Below are positions 1 to 9,270 of a DNA stretch of 64,000 bases, one piece after another (position 1 is the stretch's first letter; each line of letters opens with the position of its first letter). The notes beneath the pieces were generated by a model. The model was not told where the DNA came from. It was given only the letters and a program-made list of their open reading frames with translations, and searched no databases. Both the position numbers and the translations under genes were made by a program. The stretch comes from Janthinobacterium sp. LM6 (GTDB taxonomy: Bacteria > Pseudomonadota > Gammaproteobacteria > Burkholderiales > Burkholderiaceae_D), in assembly GCF_002002885.1 (NCBI RefSeq), contig NZ_CP019510.1, positions 558,001 to 622,000 on the forward strand, in the 5' to 3' direction.

Positions 1-164
1 GGCTGCACGCCTGGCATGAACCGTTCGACCGCATCGCGGGGCTGGCGGCCAAGCAGGGCGTGAACCTGGCTACGCCGCAGATGGGCGAGGCGGTCGACCT
101 GGCGCAGCCGACGAAGGGGAAGAAGTGGTGGCTGGCGATGCTGGAAGAAGAGATGCTTCGGTAA
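1..164 (+). CDS. 3' end of a truncated gene, possibly an MBL-fold hydrolase
   Basis: The last 53 codons of a gene that begins before the window are readable, ending at TAA 162-164. The residues include LHAWHEPFDRIAGLA and a KGKKWW motif near the C-terminus. This resembles C-terminal ends of metallo-beta-lactamase-fold hydrolases as I remember them, but no metal-binding motif is inside the window, so the family is a guess. It converges on the minus-strand gene that ends two bases later. Confidence 0.45.
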   Translation, partial: LHAWHEPFDRIAGLAAKQGVNLATPQMGEAVDLAQPTKGKKWWLAMLEEEMLR

Positions 165-165
165 T

Positions 166-498
166 TTACGCCGTCACGTCGATCAGGCGTCCCAGGGTCT
201 GGCCATAGCCGTTCAGCTGGGGCGTGCTTTTCGGCGCGGCGGGGATGGCTTGCTGCGGCACGGCCACCTTGATCGCCTGGTCCAGCTGCGGCGCCTTGAC
301 GGCGGCGGGGGCATCGGCCTGGGCTTGCTGGCTGCTGCGCTGCGTCTGGCTCAGCGACTCCTGTTCCCGCGCCAGCAACTGGCGGCTTTGCGCCAGCTGT
401 TCGCTGTCGCGCTGTACCTGGTTCTGGCCTTGTTCGACCCGGCGTTGCGCCGTGGCCAGCGAGGCTTGCAAGTTGTTGACGGAGCTTAGCGTGACCAC
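166..498 (-). CDS. Small coiled-coil protein of unknown function
   Basis: About 110 residues. I chose the GTG at 498 because an AGGTGA ribosome-binding sequence lies about six bases upstream; a longer reading from GTG 507 lacks one. The N-terminal 60 residues are a Gln/Glu/Arg/Ser-rich heptad-like stretch (RRVEQGQNQVQRDSEQLAQS), predicted to form a coiled coil. A Pro/Ala-rich segment follows, ending GYGQTLGRLIDVTA. No signal peptide, membrane segment or known domain is visible. Function is not recognised. It ends two bases after the convergent upstream gene. Confidence 0.55.
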   Translation of the reverse strand: MVTLSSVNNLQASLATAQRRVEQGQNQVQRDSEQLAQSRQLLAREQESLSQTQRSSQQAQADAPAAVKAPQLDQAIKVAVPQQAIPAAPKSTPQLNGYGQTLGRLIDVTA

Positions 499-930
499 AT
501 TGTTCACCTTTGAGAGTATGTCCAGGCGTGCGCAGGAGAGGGAAGTCAGGCCGGGGAGCGTGACGTGTCCGCAGGTAATCTTTACCTGAATCAAGAGTAG
601 GACAAATTCTCGCACAGTTCCAGAAAATTATGTTTTCTTGATAATGCTGTCGTGCGCGCTGTGTGTTGCCGAAGCGGCATGCCGGCGCTGGTGGGATAGT
701 TGTCAAAGTGAGTACCCGCTGTCGCTTGTGGCCCTTGTTTGTCTGCCATCACCGATGCCGTGCTGGGAAGAAGAAAAAATGGTTGCATTTAAAACGTTGC
801 TTTTTAAATAGTCAATGTGTTGTTGTTTTTCTACCATGACTGCGCACGCGAATGCGCGGTCTGTTTGGCGCTCTGGGCTATAATTGACGGTCAGAGTTGG
901 TTTCTTTTGCCATACAGACAGGTAGTTAAC
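499..930. other. Intergenic region upstream of the LacI-type regulator
   Basis: No convincing gene is present. It should carry promoters for the divergent small coiled-coil gene and the lacI-type gene. A perfect TATAAT hexamer lies at 879-884, but no good -35 is visible at the usual spacing. An AT-rich stretch at 786-810 contains AAAACGTTGC, whose central CG resembles LacI-family operators, so autoregulation is possible but unproven. Confidence 0.5.
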
Positions 931-1941
931 ATGAATCTCAAGAGCCTCGCAATTGCCCTCGGCATGTCGAAAACGACAGTCAGCAGGGCGTTGAACGGCT
1001 ATCCGGAAGTCAATTCCCGCACCCGTGAAATCGTCCTGGCCGCCGCCAAGAAAGTCGGCTACCGGCCCAATCCGCTGGCGCGCAGCCTGGCCGTCGGCCG
1101 CACCAATGTACTGGGCATGATCTATCCGCTGCTGCCCAGCGACCTGGGTGACAGCGTCTTTCTTTCCGTGGTGAATGGCATGTCGGACGCCGTCGAAGCG
1201 TCGAAGATGAGTTTGATCATCGCCCCCGTGTCGCCGCAGAATGAACAGCCGTCGTATGAAACCATGGTGCGCGGGCGCCAGGTCGATGGCCTCGTGGTGG
1301 GCCGCACCAAGGTGGTCGACGAGCGCATCGCGTATTTGACGAAAGTGGGCTTTCCCTTTGTCGCGAATGGCCGCACGCGCATCGACGCGCCGTATGCGTA
1401 TTTTGATTACGACAACGACACGGGCATCGACCTGGCCGTGTCGTTCCTGGCCGCGCACGGCCACCAGCGCATCGCCCTGCTGAGCGCGCCGCTGGAGCTG
1501 CATTTTGCTTATGAGCGCAAGGAAAGCTTTATCCGCTGCATGGCGCAAGCGGGCTTGCCGGTCGATCCCCACTATTTGCTCGACAATACTTTCGACCGCC
1601 GCAGCGGCTACCAGGCCATGCAGCAATTGCTGGCTTGCTCGCCCCGTCCCACGGCCGTCATCGTCGACAACCATTTGTCCGGCGTGGGCGTGGTGCGCGC
1701 GCTGATGGATGCGGGCATCGAGATCGGCAAGGAAATCTCCGTCATCGTCTGGGGCAATGTGGAAGACACCTTGATCGGCATCAACGTCACCACCATCGAC
1801 CAGCCCGACCTGCGCCGCGCCGGCGCGAAGATGGTCGAAATGCTGCAATCCCTGCTGGCCGGCACGCCGCCAGAACGGCTGCAGGAAATCTGGCAGCCGG
1901 TGCTGTTGCCGGGGGCGACGGTGGGGCGCTGCCCTGAATGA
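931..1941 (+). CDS. LacI/GalR-family transcriptional regulator
   Basis: 336 residues, the usual length for the family. Residues 1-26 form the LacI helix-turn-helix (LKSLAIALGMSKTTVSRALN), followed by the hinge region with RPNPLARSLA. A periplasmic-binding-protein-like sensor domain covers about 60-330 and probably binds a sugar. I start at ATG 931, where the HTH begins two residues later with an AGGTAG element upstream; longer readings add residues that do not resemble the family. The effector cannot be told from sequence, since no sugar operon lies next to it. A strong hairpin terminator follows directly. Confidence 0.9.
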   Translation: MNLKSLAIALGMSKTTVSRALNGYPEVNSRTREIVLAAAKKVGYRPNPLARSLAVGRTNVLGMIYPLLPSDLGDSVFLSVVNGMSDAVEASKMSLIIAPVSPQNEQPSYETMVRGRQVDGLVVGRTKVVDERIAYLTKVGFPFVANGRTRIDAPYAYFDYDNDTGIDLAVSFLAAHGHQRIALLSAPLELHFAYERKESFIRCMAQAGLPVDPHYLLDNTFDRRSGYQAMQQLLACSPRPTAVIVDNHLSGVGVVRALMDAGIEIGKEISVIVWGNVEDTLIGINVTTIDQPDLRRAGAKMVEMLQSLLAGTPPERLQEIWQPVLLPGATVGRCPE

Positions 1942-1973
1942 AAAAAAACGCAGAGCCGAGGCTCTGCGTTTTC
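1941..1973. terminator. Bidirectional rho-independent terminator
   Basis: An 11-bp stem (AACGCAGAGCC with GGCTCTGCGTT, two-base loop, 1947-1970) is flanked by an A-run on the left and T-rich sequence on the right. It sits between the convergent lacI-type gene and the indolepyruvate oxidoreductase gene and can serve both. Confidence 0.85.
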
Positions 1974-1995
1974 ATGTTAGCACCGGCTTGTCACC

Positions 1996-4900
1996 TTAGG
2001 CCGCGTGCTTCGTTCCATCAGCCAACACACCCAGCAACCTCGCCTTGTCTTTGCGGTAAGTATCGACGGCCGCTTCCTTGACGTGGCCGAAGCCGCGGAT
2101 TTTTTCGGGCAGGGTCGCCAGTTCCACGCAGGTGGCCAGGTTGTCCGCCGTCAGGTTGACCAGCAGGCCGGCCAGCAGTTCGCGGTATTCGACGATCAGC
2201 GCGCGCTCCATCTTGCGCTCGGCCGTATAGCCGAAGATGTCGAAGGTGCCGCCCCTTAGCCCCTTGGCTTTCGCCAGCAGCTTGAAGGCGCGCCACATCC
2301 AGGAACCGAATTCCGCTTTCACCAGGTGGCCCTTCGCATCTTTCTTGGCGAACAGCGGCGGCGCCAGGTTGAATTTCACGGAGAAATTCCCTTCGAATTG
2401 CTGTTGCAATTGTTCCACGAAACGGCCATCCGTGTACAAACGCGCCACTTCGTATTCATCCTTGTAGGCCAGCAACTTGAAATAGCTCTTGGCGACAGCC
2501 GTCGACAGCTTCTGGCCCAGTCCCAAGGTGTTTTCGCGGTCGCGCACCTGTTTGACCAGGGTCAAATAACCGTCCGCATACGCGGCGTTCTGGTAGGCCG
2601 TGAGGAACTCCACGCGTTTTTTGATGACGCTATCGAGGCTTTGCGGCATTTGCACGATGATCGCTTGCGTGGGCGTGGCGATCTGCGTCACTTTGCGCAC
2701 GTCGACGGCGGCGCGGCGGCCCCACAGGAAGCTTTTCTTGTTCGACTCGATGCCCACGCCATTGAGTTCGATGGCGCGCAGCAAGGCCGCTTCCGTCAAC
2801 GGGATGCGGCCCTTCTGCCAGGCGTAGCCGAGCATGAACAGGTTGGCGGCAATCGAATCGCCCATCAGCGCCGTGGCCAGTTTTGTGGCGTCGATGAAGT
2901 CGGCCGCGTCCGCGCCGCCCACGGATTCCTCGATCAGCTGGCGCACTTCCGCCGTTGGATATTGCCAGTCGGCATTTTGTGCAAACGTGCCAGGCGGCTG
3001 TTCGTGCAGGTTGACGACGGCCAGGCTGCGGCCGGGACGCATTTTCGACACGGCATCCTGCGCGCCGGCCGTCAGCATGTCGCAGCCCAGGATCAGGTCC
3101 GCTTCCCCCGTGGCGATGCGCTGGGCGCGGATGTGCGCGGGAGATTTTGCGATTTTCACGTGCGAGGTGACGGAACCGTTCTTTTGCGACATGCCCGTCA
3201 TGTCCAGCACGGACGCGCCCTTGCCTTCCAGGTGGGCCGCCATGCCCATCAGCGCGCCCACGGTGATGACACCGGTGCCGCCGATGCCGTTGATGAGGAT
3301 ATTGTACGGCGCGTTGCAGGCAGGTAATTGGGGTTCCGGCAACGGGCCGAAGTTGTCCGTCTCGCCCGCTTTACTCGCTCCCGTCTTGGTTTTCTTCAGG
3401 CTGCCGCCTTCGACGGTGACGAAGCTGGGGCAGAAACCCTTGGCGCACGAGTAATCCTTGTTGCACGAGGATTGGTCGATGGTGCGCTTGCGGCCAAATT
3501 CCGTCTCTTTCGGCAAGATCGACACGCAGTTCGACTGCACGCCGCAATCGCCGCAGCCTTCGCAGACGGCGTCGTTGATGACCATGCGTTTCGGAAAATC
3601 CGGATATTCGCCTTTCTTGCGGCGCCGGCGTTTCTCGGCCGCGCAGGTCTGGTCGTAGATCAGCACGGACACGCCTGCTACCTCGCGCAATTCGCGTTGC
3701 ACGGCATCCATGTCCTTGCGGTCGTGCAAGGTCAGGTGGGCGGGCAGGTTGCTGCGGTCGCTGTAGCGCGACAAATCTTCCGTGACCAGGGCGATGCGGG
3801 CGATGCCTTCGGCCGCCACTTGCTGCGCCATCATCGGTACGGTGATGAGGCCGTCCACGGGCTGGCCGCCGGTCATGGCGACGGCGTCGTTGTAGAGGAT
3901 TTTATAGGTGATGTTCACCTTGGCCGCCTGCGCGGCGCGGATGGCCAGGTAGCCGGAGTGGAAATACGTGCCGTCGCCCAGGTTCTGGAACACGTGCGGC
4001 AATTCGGAAAATGCGGCTTGCCCGATCCACGGCGCGCCTTCGCCGCCCATGTGCGTGGTCAGCTTGTTCATTTCCGGGTAGATCGACGTGGCCATCACGT
4101 GGCAGCCGATGCCGGCCAGCGCCAGGCTGCCGTCCGGCACCTTGGTCGAGGTATTGTGCGGGCAGCCGGAGCAGTAAAAGGCGGGGCGGAACGGCGTATT
4201 CACGGCCTTTTTCAATACCGCGTCCTTGGCGTCGAGGAAGCTCAGGCGTGCCTTGATCAGGTCGCAGGTGACGGGATCGGAAATCAGGCGCGCGATGCGG
4301 CTGGCGATGACACGCGCCACTTGCGAGACGGAAAAGTCGGCCTTGGACGTGAGCAGCCATTCACCGCGCGGCGCCACCCATTCGCCCTTTTCGTCGAACT
4401 TGCCGATGACACGGGGGCGCACGTCGTCGCGCCAGTTGTACAACTGTTCCTTGAGCTGGTATTCGACGATTTGCCGCTTCTCTTCTACCACGAGAATTTC
4501 ATCGAGACCTTGCGCAAACTCACGCACGCTGTCCGGCTCCAACGGCCACGGCATGGCCACCTTGAACAGGCGCATGCCGACATCGGCCGCCATCTGCTCG
4601 TCGATGCCCAGCTCTTCCAGCGCTTCCAGCACATCCAGGTAGGACTTGCCGGAGGCGATGATGCCCAGCTTGGCGTTCGGGCTGTCGATGGTAGTGTGGT
4701 TGAGCTTGTTTTCGCGCGCGTAGGCCAGGGCCGCATAGATCTTGTAATCCTGCATCAGCGCTTCCTGGTTGCGCGCCTGCTGGCCCAGCGGGATGCTCGA
4801 CAGGCGAGCGTTCAGGCCGCCTTCGGGCATGACGAAATCCTGCGGAATCTTGACTTCCACGCGGAACGGGTCGGCATCGATGGAAGCCGACGATTCGACC

Positions 4901-5592
4901 GTGTCGGCCAGCGCCTTGAAGGCCACCGTGCAGCCGGAAAAGCGCGACATGGCCCAGCCGTGGATGCCCAGGTCCAGGTATTCCTGCACATTGCACGGAT
5001 ACAGGACGGGGATCATCGAGGCCGAGAACAGATGGTCGGACTGGTGCGGCAGGGTCGACGAATACGCGCCATGGTCGTCGCCGGCCACCAGCAGCACGCC
5101 GCCCAGTTTGGACGTTCCCGCATGGTTCATGTGCTTGAAGACGTCGCCGCAGCGGTCCACGCCCGGACCCTTGCCGTACCACATGGCGAATACGCCGTCG
5201 TACTTGGCCGGGCCGATCAGGTCGACTTGCTGCGAACCCCAGACGGCCGTGGCGGCCAAGTCTTCGTTGACGCCGGGCACGAATTGCACATGGTGCGCTT
5301 CCAGCTGTTTCTTGGCTTTCCACAGGTTTTCATCGAGGCCGCCCAGGGGCGAGCCGCGGTAGCCGGAAATGAAGCCGGCCGTGTTCAGTCCGGCGGCCTG
5401 GTCGCGCAGGCGCTGCATCATGGGCAGGCGCACGAGGGCCTGGATGCCGGACAGGAAGATGGCGCCGGAAGTGGCCGTGTATTTGTCGTCGAGGCTGACG
5501 GTGGTCAAACGGGAAGGTTCAAGCGGTGTAGATGGCGCGGCACCGGCGTTTCTAGCGAACGCTGCGGAGCCGTTTTCCGTGGTCACGGACAT
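1996..5592 (-). CDS. Indolepyruvate ferredoxin oxidoreductase, fused alpha/gamma type
   Basis: 1198 residues. Enzymes of this family oxidatively decarboxylate aryl or branched 2-oxoacids to acyl-CoA, using thiamine diphosphate and Fe-S clusters, in the cytoplasm. The N-terminal half is the TPP-dependent core with CSGCPHNTS near residue 475. A Cys-rich ferredoxin-like segment follows (CEGCGDCG near 678, then CNKDYSCAKGFC near 707). The gamma domain begins at NGIGGTGVITVGALMG near 765, with a C-terminal extension to the end. I use ATG 5592, which has GGAGA six bases upstream; the four-codon longer TTG start lacks this. A LysR gene lies upstream on the same strand and a perfect 26-bp palindrome lies in the promoter region. 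Two-subunit IorA/IorB systems split these domains; here they are fused. Confidence 0.93.
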   Translation of the reverse strand: MSVTTENGSAAFARNAGAAPSTPLEPSRLTTVSLDDKYTATSGAIFLSGIQALVRLPMMQRLRDQAAGLNTAGFISGYRGSPLGGLDENLWKAKKQLEAHHVQFVPGVNEDLAATAVWGSQQVDLIGPAKYDGVFAMWYGKGPGVDRCGDVFKHMNHAGTSKLGGVLLVAGDDHGAYSSTLPHQSDHLFSASMIPVLYPCNVQEYLDLGIHGWAMSRFSGCTVAFKALADTVESSASIDADPFRVEVKIPQDFVMPEGGLNARLSSIPLGQQARNQEALMQDYKIYAALAYARENKLNHTTIDSPNAKLGIIASGKSYLDVLEALEELGIDEQMAADVGMRLFKVAMPWPLEPDSVREFAQGLDEILVVEEKRQIVEYQLKEQLYNWRDDVRPRVIGKFDEKGEWVAPRGEWLLTSKADFSVSQVARVIASRIARLISDPVTCDLIKARLSFLDAKDAVLKKAVNTPFRPAFYCSGCPHNTSTKVPDGSLALAGIGCHVMATSIYPEMNKLTTHMGGEGAPWIGQAAFSELPHVFQNLGDGTYFHSGYLAIRAAQAAKVNITYKILYNDAVAMTGGQPVDGLITVPMMAQQVAAEGIARIALVTEDLSRYSDRSNLPAHLTLHDRKDMDAVQRELREVAGVSVLIYDQTCAAEKRRRRKKGEYPDFPKRMVINDAVCEGCGDCGVQSNCVSILPKETEFGRKRTIDQSSCNKDYSCAKGFCPSFVTVEGGSLKKTKTGASKAGETDNFGPLPEPQLPACNAPYNILINGIGGTGVITVGALMGMAAHLEGKGASVLDMTGMSQKNGSVTSHVKIAKSPAHIRAQRIATGEADLILGCDMLTAGAQDAVSKMRPGRSLAVVNLHEQPPGTFAQNADWQYPTAEVRQLIEESVGGADAADFIDATKLATALMGDSIAANLFMLGYAWQKGRIPLTEAALLRAIELNGVGIESNKKSFLWGRRAAVDVRKVTQIATPTQAIIVQMPQSLDSVIKKRVEFLTAYQNAAYADGYLTLVKQVRDRENTLGLGQKLSTAVAKSYFKLLAYKDEYEVARLYTDGRFVEQLQQQFEGNFSVKFNLAPPLFAKKDAKGHLVKAEFGSWMWRAFKLLAKAKGLRGGTFDIFGYTAERKMERALIVEYRELLAGLLVNLTADNLATCVELATLPEKIRGFGHVKEAAVDTYRKDKARLLGVLADGTKHAA

Positions 5593-5691
5593 GGCTGTCT
5601 CCAAAAGGGTGTTTCAGATGACGGCTGTACAAGGGACGCGCCCGGTAAGGCGCGCACTGTGCAGACGGGATGGCCGCGTGTGGGCGGCATA

Positions 5692-5717
5692 TAACTATTT
5701 TAAATTTAAAATAGTTA
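5692..5717. promoter_or_regulatory. Perfect 26-bp AT-rich palindrome, probable operator
   Basis: The half-site TAACTATTTTAAA is followed immediately by its exact reverse complement, centred between 5704 and 5705. It lies 100 bp upstream of the indolepyruvate oxidoreductase start and 70 bp after the stop of the LysR gene. No T-run makes it a terminator, so an operator is the better reading. Confidence 0.6.
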
Positions 5718-5786
5718 ATGTGGTCAGTGTAGAACGAGTCAGGAAAGGGGGCAAATACGCTTTGCCGATGGGGGTATAAGAAATAC

Positions 5787-6728
5787 TTATGCCATGGGCG
5801 AGAGCACGTTCGCCCCCACCCAGCGCCCGCTGCCGCACAATTCGGCGGCCACTTGCAGCACGAGGTTTTTCACGGCGTTGCCCGCATTGGTGAGGGGAAT
5901 GTTTTTCGAGGCACACAGGGCCACCGTGCGCGACAGCACGGGGCTGTGGATGGCGTAGCTGCGCATGGCGCCGCTGTCGAGCTCGGCCAGCAGGGGCGCG
6001 GCGGGCAGGATGGTGGCGCCCATGCCGGCCAGGATGGCCGATTTCAGGATGGCGATCGAGTTGATCTCGATCACGTTCGCCGTTTCCAGGCCCAGCTCGC
6101 GCGCGCGGCTGTCGATGCGCGGGCGCACGCCATGCTGCAGGCCGGGCAGGATCAGGGTGGCGCTCAAGGCTTGCTGGAACGACACGGCATGGCCGGCGGG
6201 CGCGAACGGCGAATCGTTGCGGCAGATAAAGCGCATCTCTTCTTCCACCAGCGGGCTGCAGGCAAACGGCGTGAGCTGGCCATCGTCGAACAGCACGGCC
6301 AGGTTGATGCGGCCCGATTTGAGCTGTTCATTGAGGTTGCCCGTGATTTCTTCCGTCAGTTGCAGGGTGATTTCAGGGTAGCGTTCGCGCGCGGCCAGCA
6401 GCAGGGGCAGGGCCAGGGCGCCGGAGATGCTGTGCGGCAAGCCCAAGGTGACATTGCCGGACGGCCGCGTGGCGCTTTGCGTGACGGCCGAGCGGGCGTC
6501 GGCCACCTGTTTCAGGATCGCCTGCGCATGTTCGTAAAACACCTTGCCCGCATCCGTGCTGAGCACGCCCTGCGCCGAGCGGTGCAGCAGCTGCACGCCC
6601 AGTTCCTCTTCCAGTTGGCGCAGCTGCTGCGTCAGGGCCGGCTGCGCCACGTGCAGGATCAGGGCTGCGCGCGACAGCGAGCCGTGGTCGACGATGGCAA
6701 CAAAGTAGCGTAATTGGCGCAGTTCCAT
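5787..6728 (-). CDS. LysR-family transcriptional regulator
   Basis: 313 residues. The first 60 residues are the LysR winged helix (MELRQLRYFVAIVDHGSLS, then VAQPALTQQLRQLEEELG). Residues about 90-295 are the inducer-binding domain. The start at ATG 6728 matches the canonical family N-terminus, with a GGGA element upstream. It resembles Nac/CynR-like members, though the effector is unknown. It stands head to head with the HD-GYP gene (start 6867) and just upstream of the indolepyruvate oxidoreductase gene on the same strand, so it is a candidate regulator of that enzyme. Confidence 0.9.
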   Translation of the reverse strand: MELRQLRYFVAIVDHGSLSRAALILHVAQPALTQQLRQLEEELGVQLLHRSAQGVLSTDAGKVFYEHAQAILKQVADARSAVTQSATRPSGNVTLGLPHSISGALALPLLLAARERYPEITLQLTEEITGNLNEQLKSGRINLAVLFDDGQLTPFACSPLVEEEMRFICRNDSPFAPAGHAVSFQQALSATLILPGLQHGVRPRIDSRARELGLETANVIEINSIAILKSAILAGMGATILPAAPLLAELDSGAMRSYAIHSPVLSRTVALCASKNIPLTNAGNAVKNLVLQVAAELCGSGRWVGANVLSPMA

Positions 6729-6866
6729 GGGTCCCAATAGCGGTGCGTTGAGCGGAAAAAACCGGGTGTTGCGCCACGGCGCCGAACGCGGCCAGCGGAA
6801 TAACAATTTTGTTATACTCATTCTAGCGCCTTCGGTGCTCCAGCCGCGTATTTGTGGGATGACCGC

Positions 6867-8093
6867 ATGCTCAAGAAAGTTGATTCTTCTCAATTAAAAG
6901 TGGGCATGTACATCCATGACCTCAGTTGCGACTGGATGACGCATCCATTCGTGCGCAACCGTTTCCTGTTGCGCAGCGACGATGAAATCCGCAAGATCAT
7001 GCAGGCCGGCATCCACGACGTGGTGATCGACAGCGGCAAGGGCCTCGACGTGCAGGACGCGCCCACCGTGGCGCAGGCGCGCGCCGAGACGGAGCGCGAA
7101 CTGGTGCAGATCGCCGCGCCGCCGCAAGTGGTCACGCGCGTGTCGCTGGGCATGGAACTGGCCCGCGCCACGCAGGTACGGCGGCAGGCGACCAGCCTGG
7201 TGCGCACGGTGATGGCCGACGTGCGCCTGGGCAAGGCGGTCGAGCTCGACCGCGTGCAGCACACGGTGCAAGACATCACCGAATCGATCCTGCGCAATCC
7301 CGGCGCCCTGGTCGGCTTGTTGCGCATCAAGACCAAGGATGATTACACCTTTTTGCACTCCGTCAGCGTGTGCGCGCTGCTGGTGGCGTTTTGCCGCTCG
7401 CGCGGCATCGATGCCACTTCCACGCACCAGGCGGGCCTCGGCGGCTTGCTGCACGACACGGGTAAGGCCCTGGTGCCCGACAGCGTCCTGAACAAGCCCG
7501 GTCCCTTGACGCCGGAGGAATTTTCCTTGATCAAGCGCCATCCGCGCGACGGCTACGACATCCTGCGCCAGTCGCCCGAGGTGGGCGCGATACCGCTCGA
7601 TATCGCCCTGCACCACCACGAACGGCGCGACGGCAGCGGCTATCCGGACCAGCTGGCCGGCGACGCCATCAGCGAACTGGCGCAGATGGCCGCCATCGTC
7701 GACGTGTATGACGCGCTGACGTCGGACCGCAGCTATCACAAGGGCATTCCCGCGGCCGAAGCCTTGCGCAAGATCTATGAGTGGAGCAAATTCCACTTCA
7801 ATCCCGTGTTCGCGCAGGATTTCATGCGCTGCGTGGGTATCTATCCGGTCGGCACCATGGTGATGCTGGAATCGGGCCGCCTGGCCGTCGTCATCGAGGC
7901 GCACGAGAGCAATCTGCTGGCGCCGAAAGTGAATGTGTTTTTCAGTACGAAGAGCAAGACCTACATCAAGCCGGAAACGGTCGACCTGTCGCGCGGCTTC
8001 GGCTTCGGCGGCGCCGACAAGATCGTCGGCCATGAGTCGGCCGCCAAGTGGCAGGTCGATCCCATGCGTTTTTTATCGCTGGCGGATGCATGA
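6867..8093 (+). CDS. HD-GYP domain cyclic-di-GMP phosphodiesterase
   Basis: 408 residues. The N-terminal 130 residues (MLKKVDSSQLKVGMYIHDL and on) match the DUF3391 domain that often precedes HD-GYP domains. The HD motif HDTGK is near residue 196 and the HHHERRDGSGYP motif near 249-260, so the metal ligands and GYP signature are intact. Expected activity is hydrolysis of c-di-GMP, toward GMP, in the cytoplasm. I start at ATG 6867 with GGGAT upstream; a TTG five codons earlier is possible. A GGDEF gene faces it, so an opposing pair of c-di-GMP enzymes sits just before the Tad pilus locus. Confidence 0.93.
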   Translation: MLKKVDSSQLKVGMYIHDLSCDWMTHPFVRNRFLLRSDDEIRKIMQAGIHDVVIDSGKGLDVQDAPTVAQARAETERELVQIAAPPQVVTRVSLGMELARATQVRRQATSLVRTVMADVRLGKAVELDRVQHTVQDITESILRNPGALVGLLRIKTKDDYTFLHSVSVCALLVAFCRSRGIDATSTHQAGLGGLLHDTGKALVPDSVLNKPGPLTPEEFSLIKRHPRDGYDILRQSPEVGAIPLDIALHHHERRDGSGYPDQLAGDAISELAQMAAIVDVYDALTSDRSYHKGIPAAEALRKIYEWSKFHFNPVFAQDFMRCVGIYPVGTMVMLESGRLAVVIEAHESNLLAPKVNVFFSTKSKTYIKPETVDLSRGFGFGGADKIVGHESAAKWQVDPMRFLSLADA

Positions 8094-8120
8094 ACGGTGT
8101 GCGCCTTTGAAAAAGAGCGC

Positions 8121-8219
8121 CTGAAAAACGTTCAGGGCAAGGCGCTGGCGCGAAGACAGTACGACTGGTACGGCGAGCGCCGGCAACACCGCCATGGACG
8201 CTCAGGTGCGCATCTTCAG
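8121..8219 (-). repeat. Dispersed intergenic repeat, copy 1
   Basis: Read on the minus strand, this matches the spacers at 20734-20823 and 57245-57334 over almost their full length. On the plus strand the landmarks are CTGAAAAACGTTCAGGGC, then CAGTACGAC, then CGCCATGGAC, ending TCAG. It lies between the convergent HD-GYP and GGDEF genes. No transposase is nearby. Confidence 0.75.
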
Positions 8220-8223
8220 GTGA

Positions 8224-9270
8224 TCAGAAGAATTCCGCCGTATCGTTCGAGGCGATAGTGGTGAGCAAGCCCTTGGCGACCAGCTCGTCATAGTGGCACG
8301 CCAGGTTGCGGCCATGGCTCTTCGCGTAATACAAGGCCTGGTCGGCGCGGCCGAGGATGATCACGGGCGCCTCGTAGGCGTTGATGCTGACGAAACCCAC
8401 GCTGACGGTCACTCTGCCCACTTGCGGGAAGTCGTGTGCCTCGACATTGGTGCGGAAGCGGTCGATGATCTTCTGCGCATTTTCCAGCGTGATCGAGCGC
8501 AGCAGCACGACGAATTCCTCGCCGCCGAAGCGGAAGATGCGGTCTTGCGAGCGGAACGACGATTGCAGCTGGTTGGCGATCAGGATCAGCACTTCATCGC
8601 CATACAGGTGGCCAAATTTATCGTTGACCAATTTGAAATGATCGACGTCGATCACGGCCAGCCATTGCCGCTCCGTGTCCGTATGGTGGCGCCGTTCTTC
8701 ATCCACGGGACGCGGCTTTTCCGCTTCCGGTTCGCCGCGGCTTTGCAGGATTTTTGCCAGCTGGTCGTCGAAGGTCTTGCGATTCAACAAACCGGTGAGC
8801 GAATCGCGTTCGCTGTAGTCGAGCAGGTTCTGGAAATTGCGGTACACGCTGACGATGCCGCCGATCACCTGGATGGTGGCGCCCGTGTAGGGCGTGGGAT
8901 TGGTGATTTCCAGGCAGGTGGTGACCTGGTCGCCGATCCAGATGGGCAGCCACAGCAGGTGGCGGCCGTCGGCGCACAGGGTGTCGGCGCTCGCTTCATG
9001 GCGCTTGATGCAGGCGGCCAGGGCCGGGTAGTCCGACAGCGGTTCGCCCGGCAAGGTAGGATCGGTATGCTCTTCCATGCGGGCCACGCTGCCCGCCACG
9101 ATGATGGCCCGCGACCGCACGAACACCTGGCCCCGCACGGTGGTCAGGGCCAGCACACGGGTCTGCGATGCGGCAGCGAGTTCCTGGACCGCCGAGATCA
9201 CGGAGATGTCGAGCATCGTGTGGTCGCGGTGCCCGGTCATGTCCACCATGTGTTTCAGTAGGGAATCCAT
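8224..9270 (-). CDS. GGDEF-domain diguanylate cyclase
   Basis: 348 residues. Residues about 15-150 look like a GAF-type sensor region. The C-terminal GGDEF domain has an active-site GGEEF near residue 246, and RSQD five residues before it is an intact inhibitory I-site. It should make c-di-GMP from two GTP in the cytoplasm with product feedback. The start at ATG 9270 gives MDSLLKHMVDMTG; upstream codons look non-coding. No membrane segment is visible, so the sensor input is cytoplasmic. It is divergent from the flp pilin gene across a 480-bp spacer. Confidence 0.92.
   Translation of the reverse strand: MDSLLKHMVDMTGHRDHTMLDISVISAVQELAAASQTRVLALTTVRGQVFVRSRAIIVAGSVARMEEHTDPTLPGEPLSDYPALAACIKRHEASADTLCADGRHLLWLPIWIGDQVTTCLEITNPTPYTGATIQVIGGIVSVYRNFQNLLDYSERDSLTGLLNRKTFDDQLAKILQSRGEPEAEKPRPVDEERRHHTDTERQWLAVIDVDHFKLVNDKFGHLYGDEVLILIANQLQSSFRSQDRIFRFGGEEFVVLLRSITLENAQKIIDRFRTNVEAHDFPQVGRVTVSVGFVSINAYEAPVIILGRADQALYYAKSHGRNLACHYDELVAKGLLTTIASNDTAEFF

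Noticed and set aside
3328-5694. A 788-codon open frame opposite the indolepyruvate oxidoreductase gene
   Set aside because: It is antisense to a well-supported enzyme; long antisense frames are expected in GC-rich DNA. Its Gln/His/Arg/Val-rich translation resembles no family.
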